A DNA stretch of 64,000 bases from Odontocerum albicorne (GCA_949825065.1 OX463845.1:21570692-21634691), one strand, 5' to 3'. Numbered from the stretch's first letter, positions 20,401 through 32,369 are shown. Notes: generated by a model from the sequence alone, not told the origin. Numbers and translations: made by a program.

Positions 20401-22149
20401 GTGATTATTGAATTCCTTCATTACAATTTTATTTGAGTAACTGAGAATGGATGTTTTCATTTTTTTTTCCAAAATAGTAAACCAGACTTTGTAGTGTTTT
20501 CTTGGGCGACATATACTCGTATATTTCCTGACTTTTATAATATTGCTTTTAGCGTATCTCATATTATACAAGTAGTTTAATATATAATTACGTTGCTCAC
20601 TTTTGCATAACCGTAACTAAATACACAAAACGTATTCTTCAGAATTCGTGCGTCTTTTTCAAGCGGCATTTTTTGCTCTCGCATATATTATTAATGTGTT
20701 GATGATTGACGAAGCTACTGTAAGACAAGGTTAATGTCGTCGGCAAAAAAATCGCCGTATCTAAGGTCAAATCTTTCTACATCCGCGGCCAGACGGCCGG
20801 ATGGATGGATGGAGTCCTATGCTCAGAATAATAATACACTGTCGCCCCCCACCATTATCGTGTATTTCGGACTTTTACACTGTGCTAATGGCGGGTTTAA
20901 AATAACTCCATTTTTTACTTTCATAAGAATAGAATACCTAATATAAAATTCGATTACGCGGTCTACTAAGTAACTTAAAAATCGATTCGTCCTATGTACT
21001 CGTATACTATATCAATTGTCTACATATTTGGTCGACTTGGATTTTTAATGAGTAATTCTTCGTAATGATTGAAAAATCGAAACGGTCACTTAGAATCAGA
21101 AAAAAATCTACTTCATCACGTAAATCGCACTACAATACATACATAAATAACTATGAATACCATTTAACTGCTGAATTTCGGATTTTGCTAATTTTATGTA
21201 GGATGTGATAAAATGTCAAACGTGCGTTAAAATTAAATTTATGTTGTATTCATCGATACAGAATTCAAAAACATTTGACATAAAAGAAAAAGTATTAAAA
21301 CAAAAAAAAAATTAATACAATTGAGCCCGCCAATTCAATCGCAAAAAAAACAGTTGGAAATTTATATATATTTGCTAACAGTGAGCTTTGAATTGAACTA
21401 CTTGAAGGGAACACTTTGTTTAGCTGGTATGAATAAAAGAACATGTCAAATTTAAACCGAAGTATACACATTGAAAAATGTATTTTCAATACATTTGAAG
21501 ATTACAATTTATTGTATTTTGATTGGAACTACGATAGTTTAAATTTATTTTCGCATATTATATTTGTTTTATTCCGCTTAATGTAATATTTAGTTTTTCT
21601 TCCTACAAAAGATCTAGGTATTTGGACTTTTTACATAGCCATTTCATAAAAATCAAATTTTACGAAAAAAAAATCATATAAAGTTTTTCCAAAATATTTT
21701 CCACTTAGAAATAATAGCTTAAATTAAATGTATTTATAGAAATTCAAATGTGTCAATAGCAATTTATTAGTGACAGTTGCACCTTATAATTCATCGATCG
21801 TGAGAATGCAACAATTGGGTGGTAACTATATCTGGTTAGGTGGATATTTTAAATGTAGATATTGTTGAGTTTAGAAGGATCCTTCTCTGGAATTTCGATC
21901 TTAGTTGTTACCTGAGAGATTAGCTATTTAATTTTATCTTTTTTTTTTAATTTGCTGTATAATTTCTTATTTTCGTCGCCTTTGAGACATATTTTATTTT
22001 TTCATATTCAAGTCTTGTAGTGTTTGTTGATTATCGTTTGATTACTTGTATTGTATTTGATTTTATTTTACTTTCCGTGTTTTACTGTACATTGGTATTT
22101 TCATTATTATATTTTCTTCATACATCATTTTAAAAGATATACGAGTAAC
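20401..22149. other. No recognised feature
   Basis: AT-rich with octamers at 20514, 20997 and 22140. A slightly GC-richer patch (20755-20900) has no recognisable product. Confidence 0.3.
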
Positions 22150-22326
22150 GTATCAATCAACAATTCCCGGGACTAACCAACATATGGCGCCTCTAATAAC
22201 AAATCCATACCATTCTCAGTTAGTACCAACCTTTAGAAGTTACGTGTCAAACTTTCATGACATTCCGACATTGTGTCATTGAGTTACAGTGGTTTTAGTG
22301 ACGCTACTTTTGCTATTTTCAAAACA

Positions 22327-23328
22327 ATGGAAAAAACCGAGCTTCGTGTGTTGATAAAACATTGCTTTTTAATGGGAAAAAATACCTTTCAAACTCAGCG
22401 ATGGGTTGAAAAGTGTTATCCGGGCTCTGCTCCGTCGAAAACAACCATTTGTCGGTGGTATACTGATTTCAAACGTGGTCGTACAGACACAAATGATGCT
22501 GAACGCTCTGGTCGTCCAAATGAGGCTGTTACACCAGAAAACATAAAAAAAACTCATAATCGTGATGGAAAATCGCAAAGTAAAATTGCGTGAGATAGCT
22601 CACATCCTGAAGATATCATTTGGTAGTGTTTACACTATTTTGCATGAATTTGGTCATGAAAAAGCTTTTTTCGAAATGGGTGCCGCGTTTGCTCACAATG
22701 GAACAGAAACAACAACGCATCGATGATTCAGAGCGCTGTTTGGCACTGTTTACGCGAAATAAACAGGAGTTTTTGCATCGGTATGTGACAATGGATGAAA
22801 CTTGGATCCACCACTATACTCCGGAATCAAATCGGTAGTCAGCTGAGTGGAGAGCAGCCGGTGAAAGTCGTCCGAAGCGACCAAAAACTCAACAGTCGGC
22901 CGGGAAGGTTATGGCCTCCGTATTTTGGGATGCGCATGGTATAATATTCATCGATCACCTTGAAAAGGGAAAAACCATCAATAGCGAATATTACATAGCG
23001 TTATTGGAGCGTTTGATGACAGAAATTGCAAAAAAAAGTTGAACTTCGAATTGCTTCCGCACCCATCGTATTCTCCAGATTGGCCCCCAGTGACTATTGG
23101 CTGTTCGCAGACCTCCAAAAGTTGCTCCAGAGAAAGATATTTGGCTCCAATGAAGAAGTGATTGCCGAAACTAACGCCTATTTTGAAACCAAAGATAAAT
23201 GGTTCTACACGGCTGGCATAGAAAAGTTAGGAAAGCGTTGGAATGAATGTAATAACAACATTTGTTTGCCAAAATTATTCTTTATTCATCAACATAGTCT
23301 CCTTGAAGGAGACTATGTTGATGAATAA
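22327..23328 (+). pseudogene. mariner transposase pseudogene, second catalytic Asp deleted
   Basis: At least four frame segments (22327-22593, 22560-22720, 22690-22838 and on, 23026-23328). It has stops after ESNR and in the linker, and lacks the HDNAP.H block. The last segment ends LLEGDYVDE. The reading just before that is replaced by an inverted copy of the 3' end. Confidence 0.85.
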
Positions 23329-23352
23329 AGAGGAATTTTGGCAAACAAATGT
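23258..23352. repeat. Foldback, about 46-bp arms, at mariner 3' end
   Basis: Centre at 23305. The left arm is a near-exact inverted copy (a few mismatches near ATTATTC/CCTC) of the right arm. The right arm is the normal mariner end: stop codon, AATAAAGAGG and TTTTGGCAAACAAATG. The left arm therefore looks like a secondary inverted duplication. Confidence 0.9.
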
Positions 23353-23385
23353 GTTTTTAGTAGTTAGTCCCGGGACTTATTGATC

Positions 23386-24104
23386 GATGTGCTATGTATC
23401 CTGAATTGTTAGCTTTATTTTTGTAGATGTTGATTTTGTATCGTTTATTTTGTCAATAAATAGATAAATATTTTTTTAGTTTCATAAATAATACATTTTT
23501 AAGTTGATTTACACATTTATCTTTTAATATGCAGTGTTTGAGAACAACCCTGGTTTTGACTTGATTAAAATTGTAACCAAAAAGATGTGATCTTATCAAA
23601 GATAATTATTTATAAAGTTGATAAAATATCCTTTTATAAATTCTGCTCATGATTCTATTTATATCGACTTCTCATAAACGTATTCACATGTCGTCTGGTA
23701 TCAATGGCCGCCGTATTTTGAATTCTTGATAGTATCTCCTATTCATTGCCTCGCAAATAATCTTCAGATAATAGTATTGTATTTTCGATGATAATTTCAA
23801 ATAACGGAGGTGGCGTTTCCATGGAATCGAACTCATATTTCGAAATGGAACCAGAGCTTCAGTTAATTATTTTGAAGTCGGCAACAGCCGTATATAAAAC
23901 ATATAAACTTCACAGAAAAGTACTCGTACAAATACTCATATTTGTCTACAACACGTTTCAAAGCGTACACAGCTCCAAAGCTCCAAAGATTTGATTTAAA
24001 TTATTAGATATGTTTTAAATATTATACGTATGCAACAATTTGTAAATGCTTGTTAAATCTGCTAAAATGTTGGCTCACAAAATTATTTTAGTGACATTTT
24101 TAAG
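23386..24104. other. No recognised feature
   Basis: AT-rich; one TACTCGTA at 23921 and a decayed TACTCATA a few bases later. Confidence 0.3.
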
Positions 24105-24435
24105 ACTGAATGTGAACTTAAGGCTGATGTGTTAGGTATAATAAATAAGAGTATGTTGAGATGGTTTGGACATGTAAATGAATGAATGAAGAAAAACAAA
24201 CAAAACCTATATACATGAGGGGAAAACGTATAAGAAGGAAGACCAAGGAAAGTATGGTTGGATCAAGTGAATGATATTCTAAAAGGAAAAGTAGAAAGTC
24301 AGAAAAATCGTGGAGGTTGCGTGAGAAGGTGTATGTATGTGAAAGAGGCTAAGGATGTGTCGAGTTAGGAAAATATGGCGCTCTGTTATTTTAGCCTACC
24401 CCGACAGAAAACGAGGAAATGGTATTATGTATGTA
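24105..24435 (+). mobile_element. RTE-type LINE tail (first of a tandem pair)
   Basis: Reads ECELKADVLGIINKSMLRWF, GHVN, then GRPRKVWLDQVNDILKGKVE, CVRRCMYVKEAKDVC and WRSVILAYPDRKRGNGIMYV, with minor frame breaks. This is the complete C-terminal signature of the insect RTE family, whose normal end is AYPTRGNG followed by a GTATGTA-rich 3' tail. Confidence 0.8.
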
Positions 24436-24720
24436 TATTTGTTGTATTGCAACGAAACGTGGACGTGGAAAAAATCAAAAAACTTATGTTATGTAATACT
24501 CGTACTATGAAAGTTCGCGCACTGGGGAGAATATGTGCCGTGACAAAGTATGATAGAATACAGAATGAAGTTATTAAGTATGAATGTGAATCTAAGAACT
24601 TACTCGTATGTATTAATTGCCTCGAAGAATGTCACTTGGAGGTGGTTTGAACGTATCAAAAGAATGAGTGCAGAAATAGTGAGTCCAAGTGAATGGAATT
24701 GTGAATTAAAGGAAAATTAA
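24436..24720 (+). mobile_element. RTE-type LINE tail (second of a tandem pair)
   Basis: Immediately after the first tail the sequence restarts upstream in the same protein: NETWTWKKSKN, then MKVRALGRICAVTKYDRIQN EV-like sequence (normal family: MRALRRICGVTRRDRIRNE). It fades before the next FGHV motif. The head-to-tail arrangement suggests one copy inserted at, or templated from, the tail of another. Confidence 0.7.
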
Positions 24721-24743
24721 GTATGTATCAAATTATATTTGAG

Positions 24744-24785
24744 TCAAACTGCCAATACGATCGGATTGTCATATTGGCAGTTTGA
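24744..24785. repeat. Perfect 14-bp inverted repeat
   Basis: TCAAACTGCCAATA at 24744-24757 pairs exactly with 24772-24785 across a 14-base loop. A TA-rich context on both sides is compatible with a miniature Tc1/mariner remnant. Confidence 0.8.
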
Positions 24786-25371
24786 ATGCTGATACCTATT
24801 TTCTAATACGGATCATGAAAGTCAGTTATAGAATTAATTCCGTCGTTCATGGTGCATTTACAATTTATGTATGCATTATTTCGTTGCACCTCAATCTTCG
24901 TCGGAGTTAAATTATTTAAGAAAATATTCGAGGTAAGTATGGTATAGGTATGTCTTCATTATTTATATAATTCATTGTCTACTTCAATACGGAAAGAAAT
25001 ATTGAAAACTGGAAATGGGTCTTTCGTTATTCCGATACCAAAAATGTTGATGTACTCGTATGTATCATACATATAAGAGTATTGCTGATACTCGAGTTGG
25101 ATTGTTCTCCTTTTAATATTTGGACATATATAAAAGTAACATATATATGGACATCTATAAAATTAACGTATATGTTTGTAATAAAGCTATATTGTAGACT
25201 TTTTACGAAGAATCAAACTTTCATTGAAATTATTTGTTTTTATTAATCTTAGAAAATCTACCGCTTATCGATGTATTCAAGTTTTTATTCGGCTGCATTG
25301 TCTTCTCGTGAATCCCGATTCTTAAAACTGATCTGATTCACGAACTCTGTTTATATACTGAGAAGAAAAAA

Positions 25372-25467
25372 ACACTTGGTTCCCAATTACCTCACAATGC
25401 CGACACTTGGTTCCCAATGACCTCACAATGCCGACACTTGGTTCCCAATGACCTCACAATGCCGACA
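25372..25467 (+). repeat. Minisatellite, 31-bp unit x 3
   Basis: Three copies of a 31-bp unit starting ACACTTGGTTCCCAAT at 25372, 25403 and 25434, identical except one T/G difference in the first. There are no spacers, so it is not a CRISPR array. Confidence 0.95.
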
Positions 25468-25652
25468 ATATAAGCTTTCCTGGAATTGTTTAGTAGAAAA
25501 GTGTTTTCGTTTGTAATCATATATAACATAACTTATGAAATCAAACTTCTTAGTTTTAACTTATAGGAGTATATGGTAAAGCTAACATAAAGCATATTAT
25601 TCGAATGTGATTAAGGAATTCCAACTGTCTGACTTCCGAGTTTTTAATGAAT

Positions 25653-25865
25653 GACGACCTCCGTAGCCTAGTTGGTACGACAAGACGCCTGCCGTCGAAC
25701 CCGATGGTTGCGGGTTCGATTTCCGTTGGAAGCCAAAGTTTTTTAAAAAGGATTCCAGTTTTGTTTTCACTCCAGGCTTCTTTAGCATGCTGGTGGTTGG
25801 TTGGAATAGGTTGCCATATTGCTATGAAACCACCAGATTTGATTGTATATAACAAAGTATATTTT
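25653..25865 (+). repeat. tRNA-derived SINE, family 1 (most complete copy)
   Basis: A-box TAGCCTAGTTGG at 25664-25675 and B-box GGTTCGATTTCC at 25713-25724. An A-rich linker and the body with TGGTTGGTTGGAATAGGTTG follow. Antisense ORFs over this segment (25556-25855) are SINE shadows. Confidence 0.85.
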
Positions 25866-25997
25866 TCGACAAATCATTTTTACTTACAAGCTTTTGTATT
25901 GTCACCGCAGTTTTTAAGCATTTTTATATTGAAATACACAGCTACAAATCAACAACTTGAAATTATACAACTTTGATCTCAAATATCTTCTCTTTGG

Positions 25998-27215
25998 TTA
26001 GGAATTCCAAATTAAAATTTATACAGCTATTTACTCAAGTATTTGTGTTTCGAAAATTATAATTCATTTGTTTTTTCCTCAATTGTTTTTTTTCTTTGCG
26101 TCACTCAGTTTACAAAATGGAAAACTTGAAATATCGCGTTATTTACGAGTACGAGTTCCACCGTGGCACCAGTGCTGCAGAAACGGCTCGAAGGATTAAT
26201 GATGTGTATGGCGACGGTGCCGCAAAAGAAAACACAGTGCGTTTTTGGTTCCAACGTTTTCGTTCTGGAAATTTCGACCTGCAGAATAAGCCCCGTGGAC
26301 GGCCGGAGACCAAAGTTGATAATGAAGAATTGAAGGCTATTGTGGAAGCGGATCCATCGCAAACCACGTCCGAGTTAGCTGCAGGCTGCGGTGTTAGTGA
26401 TAAAACTGTTTTAATCCACTTGAAGCAAATTGGGAAGGTGAAAAAGCTTGAAAGGTGGGTACCTCACGAATTGAGTGAAGCAAATCAACAAACGCGCGTT
26501 GACTGCTGCGTTGCATTACTCAACCGGCACAATAATGAAGGGATTTTGAATCGAATCATTACCTGTGATGAAAAGTGGATCCTGTATGATAATCGGAAGC
26601 GCTCATCGCAATGGCTGAACCCTGCCGAACCAGCCAAACCATGCCCCAAGCGAAAATTGACTCCAAAAAAGTTACTTGTGAGCGTTTGGTGGACTAGTGC
26701 TGGTGTCGTTCACTACAGCTTTCTTAAATCTGGCCAGACGATTACGGCAGATGTCTATTGTCAGCAACTGCAAACCATGATGGAAAAGCTAGCTGCTAAA
26801 CAACCGAGGCTGGTTAATCGCTCTAGGCCACTGCTGCTTCATGATAACGCTAGACCACACACTGCACAACAGACGGCTACCAAATTAGAAGAGCTTCAAT
26901 TGGAATGTCTAAGACATCCACCGTACTCTCCGGACCTTGCCCCAACAGATTACTATTTTTTTTCGAAATTTGGATAACTTCTTGCAAGGGAAAAAATTCA
27001 ACTCCGATGGGGCAGTCCAAACCGACTTCAAAGATTTTATTGATTCCCGTCCGAATGGTTTTTTTAGTAAAGGGATCGATGAACTACCTATGAGATGGCA
27101 AAAGTGCATAGATAGCAATGGTACATACTTTGATTAAATAAATATATTATATTAAAAAAAAATCAACTTTATGTTCCTCCCAAACAAAACGCCAATTTCA
27201 TATGTAAGGACCTAA
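25998..27215 (+). mobile_element. mariner, cecropia subfamily, almost complete
   Basis: The right terminus, inverted, is TTAGGTCCTTACATATGAAA, followed on the chromosome by TA (27216-27217). The left terminus is weaker: TTAGG at 25998 with poor similarity and no TA beside it. Between them lies a transposase frame almost unbroken from 26117 to 27137. The protein is close to the cecropia/Hsmar1 group that also gave rise to the SETMAR transposase domain. It is the youngest-looking transposon in the window. Confidence 0.88.
26117..27137 (+). pseudogene. cecropia-type mariner transposase, single frameshift
   Basis: From ATG 26117 the first frame runs 286 codons. The paired helix-turn-helix region covers residues about 1-110 (AETARRINDVYGDG; HLKQIGKVKKLERWVPHEL). 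The first Asp is residue 151 (ITCDEKW), the second 243 (LLHDNARPH), the third 278 (SPDLAPTDYY), with exactly 34 residues between the last two. The frame breaks in a run of eight T at about 26956-26963. The next frame carries the rest, from FRNLDNFLQGKKFNSD to WQKCIDSNGTYFD and the stop at 27137. Total length across the break is about 340 residues, normal for mariner. The T-run shift could be a true mutation or a sequencing error. All three catalytic residues are present, so the copy is either freshly dead or intact in reality. Confidence 0.92.
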
Positions 27216-27217
27216 TA

Positions 27218-27965
27218 TTTAAAATGAACAAAAACATCCTGTCCGAAAAAAATATTGTAACATATTTGAATGCATTAACATAAAAGAGGAACATTTGTTT
27301 CATATCCACTTTTTGTTTATCCATTGATAGTGAATCTGCTGTTTAAACACTATAGAGAACTCAATATGATGAAGAATGTTATGTTTTAGGTAAACAAACA
27401 GCATTTTGTGAAGCATGGGATGACTGCGAAGCATGGCGCAATGCGAGTTCAGAAAAGCACAATCTTACTGTGCATTTCCGATGGATATGTTTTTTTTTTA
27501 TTTTTACTTTTCTACAGCTAACGGATAAGACAAGGTGAAAACCATTCGCGACACTTGTGTTTATTTATTTATCTTTGGGTATCGTATAATTTTGTCCAGT
27601 TGATTACTCGTTTAAAATGCTGTCTAGTTCTCGCTGTATTTTTTATTGACAGAATGAAATGGTCTGCATCCGCTCAAGAAAGTTCTTTGAACGGAATTCA
27701 ATTAACTGTTGCGAGTGAGTGATCATGATGTATTGATATTTAGCGTGTAAAATTATGATATGCGATTGGAATTCGTTTCTGAAAGTAATATATTATACCA
27801 GTATTCGGATATTATGATTTTGATCTTTAGATCATTTTCATAATTAATATTATGCGATTAATGTATGCAGCTGTAAAAATTATATAATGTTGGCCAAGCC
27901 AAGTTACTCGTATATACCGGTGATGTATTCTCATCCAATTGAACCGCTTATTTAACAATCTTCTT
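27218..27965. other. No recognised feature
   Basis: AT-rich; TACTCGTA at 27905. Confidence 0.3.
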
Positions 27966-28560
27966 CTTCAGCCGTTCTGGATCCATCCCTGGATATAGCC
28001 CTCCCCTTCGGTTTTCCACAACTCCCTATCTCGGGCACACTGCATCCACTTCACCCCCGCAGCCCGTCTTATATCGTCCGACCATCTACCCTGTGGTCTC
28101 CCCACACCTCTCCTGCCCGTTCTAGGCTGCCATTCCAGGACCTTGTTCATCCATCGAGAGTCAGAGCATCTGGCAATATGTCCTGCCCAGCTCCATTTTA
28201 AGGCAGCCGCTCTCTCAACTACGGCCGTGATTCTGGTTCTCTCTCTTTCCATTTGTTGGTCTTTTTCTATCTCGCAGTGAAACTCCCAGCATCCTCCTCT
28301 CCATGGCTCTCTGTGTCACTAATAGTTTTTGCGTTATTCGCTTTGTTAAGACAGGTTTCGATTCCATATGTGAGGATGCATGCATGAATCAAAGACTCTT
28401 TTTCAATTGATTGGGGTATTTTGGAGATTTCAGGATGTAAGAGAGTTTACCAAACGCCGCCCAGGCAAGACCACGTCATAGCTCTATCTCGGCCTCTTGA
28501 TTCTCCTTTTCCAGCTTTACAGTGTGTCCTAGGTACACATAACTTGTAATTATTTTTAAC
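27966..28560 (-). mobile_element. RTE-type LINE tail, second subfamily
   Basis: The minus strand reads YLGHTVKLEKENQEAEIEL, SYILKSPKYPNQLKKSL, ACILTYGIET, then ALKWSWAGHIARCSDSRWM, VLEWQPRTGRRGVGRPQGRW and SDDIRRAAGVKWMQCARDRE. The GHIAR...GRP..RW.DD...GWMQ..RDR signature marks the RTE subfamily common in insects. The last 94 codons are open (27968-28252); upstream is broken. Confidence 0.88.
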
Positions 28561-31500
28561 AATCTCTCTCCCTCATATTCTCTTCGCCAAATACCACAAT
28601 TTTGAAGAAATTCGTGTGCGTTTCAGAAATTTTAATTTGCTGAGATTAATTCTGTTTGTTTTTTTTATTTTAAATTGGAATTTAAACTTGTGATTTTAAA
28701 ATAAATTTTGCCAACTAATTTCGCTTCTGCCTTAGGTATTGAATCATGAAATCCTATTTTATTTTCCTGTTAAAAATGAAAAGCATTACTAATATTTAGT
28801 GAGAAAAATGTATTACATTAGTTACTCAAATGAAGTAAAAAATTTCTCTAAATAAATATTTTAAATAAAAAATTAAAGCTTTTCTGAATAATTAACGGAT
28901 TCGGATTTACAAAAAGCTTTGACCTTTAATATTGAATCTAAAGGTTTTGCTTCCATTCCGGGGATATTCTTTTTTTTTTTAATGTTTATGAGTTACGTAT
29001 TTCTATGAAGTTTTTTCTAGCCATAATGCAAAATAAAAAAGCCATTTTCATGTTATTGAACAATCGATGCGTTAGCAGTGTATTTTATTCCCTCTTGTTC
29101 GTTTTTACGTTTTCTTGTTTCGTATTTCGAAATTAACCGACTCGACTCCTTTTTCGTCTTCGTTTTTACGCAACGAGCTCGATTGTCATTTCCGGACATT
29201 TATAATAATCGTGTTCAGACGCGAGAAACAATTAAACACAATACTTGAAAAACGTGCCACACAAAGCAAAAGCATCATGAGCGGCAACTTAAAGTACCCA
29301 AAACCCATCCCGTATATATTTGCGTAGGTACGAGTATATCCGCTGTCTCAATCCCGTATATATGAGGTGAATTTCAAAGGCGTGCGTGCGTGCAGTCACA
29401 CAATTTATGAATCGTTTCCATAAAACTAGATTGGTTTAAAACATTCCTTTTTATAGACAGTATGTGTGAATTACGAGAATAAAGCAGTAATGAGCATTTG
29501 AAATTGACTTGTTTGCGTACCATCTCATCGTTAACATATTATAAATTCACATTTTCACTTCAAGGGCTGCTTCAGAGTAATGAACCGATTCTCGTGTATA
29601 AATGTACTTATCAAGTACTAAAATAAGCCTTGTTTGCTAAATATTTCCAAAGTGTTGTTAATAACGTCTATCTAATTATATCATACATATCTAAATATTA
29701 TATAAAATCTGTGGGTACGGAGTAATATCTGGAAAATCGTAAAAGAACATAAATAATTTTCATTCATTCGTATGGCATCTTTCAACTTGGCCGAATTGGT
29801 GATTCAGATATATTAAAGACCGTTTCCGGGAGACAACATTGTCTTTTCGACTGACTCCATTAATTAAGCCTTCAGGTTTTAGAACCACTTGAATAAGCAC
29901 GTTCGTAATTGCCCGTGTTATCAATACCACCGCACGTGAAGAGACAGCAACACTTGCACACGTGTACCGCGTGTGAGTATTCTTATCAGACGAACTCATT
30001 TACCAGACTGGGACCCTTTTTTTAATTTTTTTTTCTGAATCAGAATCCCCGGGTGAAAGTCAAGCGTCTTACTAATGGAGGGTTATATTTAAAACACAAA
30101 ATGCATTAAATGTCATCAATTAATTTATAAAATAATTTGAAATATAGTAATAGATAGATATTTAATTGCAGATTAAACTTGCGATTTGAATGAAATTAAA
30201 AATAAGAACGCAATAAGTTTTGTTATTCGAAGGTGATTATTTTAATTTGAATCGATTTCATTTAGGTGTGCATATGAACGTCACGTGTAAAAAGTGATGA
30301 AAGGGATATTTTTTGTAATATTTTGGCAATTTGTTAAACGTGTAATTAAAATATCAACTTTCAAGTTTCTAGGGGCAAGAATTGTAAAAAAGTCACGTAC
30401 TCAGCGGTAACTCGGAAAAATACATCTAAGTACGTTTCCCGTTGAATAACCATCGCACGCTACTGTTGGCTAAATATCATTGTGCCATATCTGCTTCCCT
30501 AATGTGTGCGGGCGTCTGTAACAATGTCAAAATTAACCGAAACACACCACCGTAAATTATCCGGCAAGCCGATGTATTTAAAGCACCCGGTTAAGCAAGT
30601 TTGTAACCGGAATTTAAATACCCCGACTCTGGTTTCTCTACATTTCTGCACAAACGGGATTTGGATTAACGGATGTTTACCGCTGACCAGTTCGGTTTTG
30701 TTCATAAACATTAGTAAGATCATTTTCATACATTAACATGGCATTGATATAATTCGTACGGGTTATCTCCAATGTCTAATTATCATATTTTTAGGTCAAC
30801 TTGCGATCGATAGTATGAAAAATTGAATGTACAAAATATACTCATTTTGTAAAATTACTTTAAAATAACACAATACAAATATACGTAAATACTCGTATAT
30901 AGGAATTGGTCGCCCATCTAACACCATTCACCGACATTATGACAAGGAGATTCGCAGTTTTGATCTACCGTAAATGTACGCGATTTTTTGTCATCCCTGT
31001 TTCCTACGAAAAATAAATGTTTTTTAGTGTATAAATTGATTGATTTCAACATCATAAAGGTTATCGGAATGGATTGTTATAAGTATATATGTTAGGTACT
31101 GTGCCGTTGTAGAAATCATTGAAATTAGGAGTATGTATTGTTGAACTGCCAGTTTCTATTCGAAGTCTTGTAAACGAATCAAACGATTTTACAGGCAAAG
31201 CTCTGAAAACGTATTACTTACGCGCATACATAATATAATCATGCCATGTATTTTTTTTTGTTTAAGCAAAGATTGCGATCTAGCTATTATTATACATAAC
31301 ACTGTTTAGCTTGTCTTCATCCTAAAATAAACAAATAAATGTGTTTAAAACTGGCAATAATTTACTCAAGGCCGAAGTCGGCGGAAATGAGTTATGGAAG
31401 GGGTCAAGATGTTCATTTGTTTATACGACGGTGAAGATTATTCCTTATTATTCATTGAAAATGTGTTTATATTTTCATTTTATGATACATGGAAAATTAA

Positions 31501-31999
31501 AAGTTGTTAACGTTTTCACAAAATAAACCTACAGAAATAGTGAAACGATAATCGATAATTTAAGGGGTTTAATCCAATCCGTTTAACAAATTACATTCAA
31601 TAGTCAAACTGCAATTACAAATTTAATATAAATTATCCTGAAAAATGAATGGGGTGCCCTTTTTCGCAAGACACTTTTGTATATCTATTTTTGGCTCTCC
31701 TTCACCCTCGCTCGCGTGCAACCCGTACTAAATCCACTACCGCCGGAGTTGCGGAAATGCATTCATGGGGGTGTATATATATATATATCCACTTCCGCAT
31801 TTGTTATTTATAAGGAATGCTCCCGAAATATAAACGTATTCAGCATTCAGTCATGTACTTTAAAACCTTATTATTATTGCGATTTTCGTGATTGCTATAT
31901 ATTCGTACATTTCTACATTCAGAGGGCCAAATAAAATTTTCATTTCGGTAGACAATACTCGTATTTGTTTAGACCTACAAATTGAAAAATGTTAGTTTA
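28561..31999. other. Gene-poor stretch, no recognised gene
   Basis: 3.4 kb of AT-rich DNA with octamers at 29329, 30890 and 31956. Slightly GC-richer patches at 29110-29330 and 30480-30740 hold overlapping 60-76 codon ORFs on both strands without recognisable domains. A SINE-like remnant is at 30003-30080. These patches could be unrecognised exons or regulatory DNA. Confidence 0.3.
30003..30080 (-). repeat. SINE family 1, decayed
   Basis: CCAGACTGGGACCCTTTTTT, then an AAGCGTCTTACTAATGGAGG-like inverted head. The B-box is degraded. Confidence 0.45.
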
Positions 32000-32320
32000 A
32001 TCCAATTCAGATGAATGCAATGCGTGGTATCAGTGAATTGTCTCAATGAGGACATAAGGAAAGAATGCGGATTGAAAGAAGATGAAAAACATCATCAGCA
32101 TTGAGATGGTTCGGCCACGTTGTAAAGAGTTAATTATGAAAAAGAAACAAAAATAATATGTAGAATATATAAGTTTAGTAGGACCTGGAAAAACGTGGGA
32201 AAACTGAATGAAAAAAATTTGAAAGTGGGGAGCGTGAAAAATCGTTATGTAACATATGGACGTGACAGAAGGAAAAGATGTGCGCTATATACAATGAACT
32301 GGAAATCTGTTTTCTCTGCG
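32000..32320 (+). mobile_element. RTE-type LINE tail, decayed
   Basis: Contains ALRWFGHVVKS-like coding (32100-32130), GRTWKNVGKLNE and GRDRRKRCAL-like sequence and a YMTN tail. It follows the order of the C-terminus of the 24105 copy with many breaks. Confidence 0.55.
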
Positions 32321-32369
32321 TATCACAATATGTACCCATATGGTGTGATGGTCTTCTTCTTCTTTTCCC

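Larger units (their letters stand above)
22150..23385 (+). mobile_element. mariner with TCCCGGGACTAAC terminal repeats, decayed
   Basis: Left end TTCCCGGGACTAACCAAC (22164 on) and inverted right end GTCCCGGGACTAACTAC (around 23360-23376) are matching termini. The transposase starts at ATG 22327 (MEKTELRVLIKHCFLMGKNT, a mariner helix-turn-helix), continues through SVYTILHEFGHEKA, MDETWIHHYTPES (first Asp) and VMASVFWDAHGIIFIDHLEK, and ends LEGDYVDE. The block with the second Asp (H.DNAP.H) is deleted, so LTEIAKK-like sequence runs straight into FELLPHP-like sequence. A further frame change precedes APSDYWLF (third Asp). Several stops make it inactive. Confidence 0.88.

Noticed and set aside
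25372..25467. Array resembling a CRISPR
   Set aside because: Direct tandem units without unique spacers, in a eukaryotic context. The same applies to 59911-60085.
26144..26151. TACGAGTA at the start of the cecropia-type mariner
   Set aside because: Falls in transposase codons (Tyr-Glu-Tyr), so it is a coding coincidence and is excluded from the footprint count.
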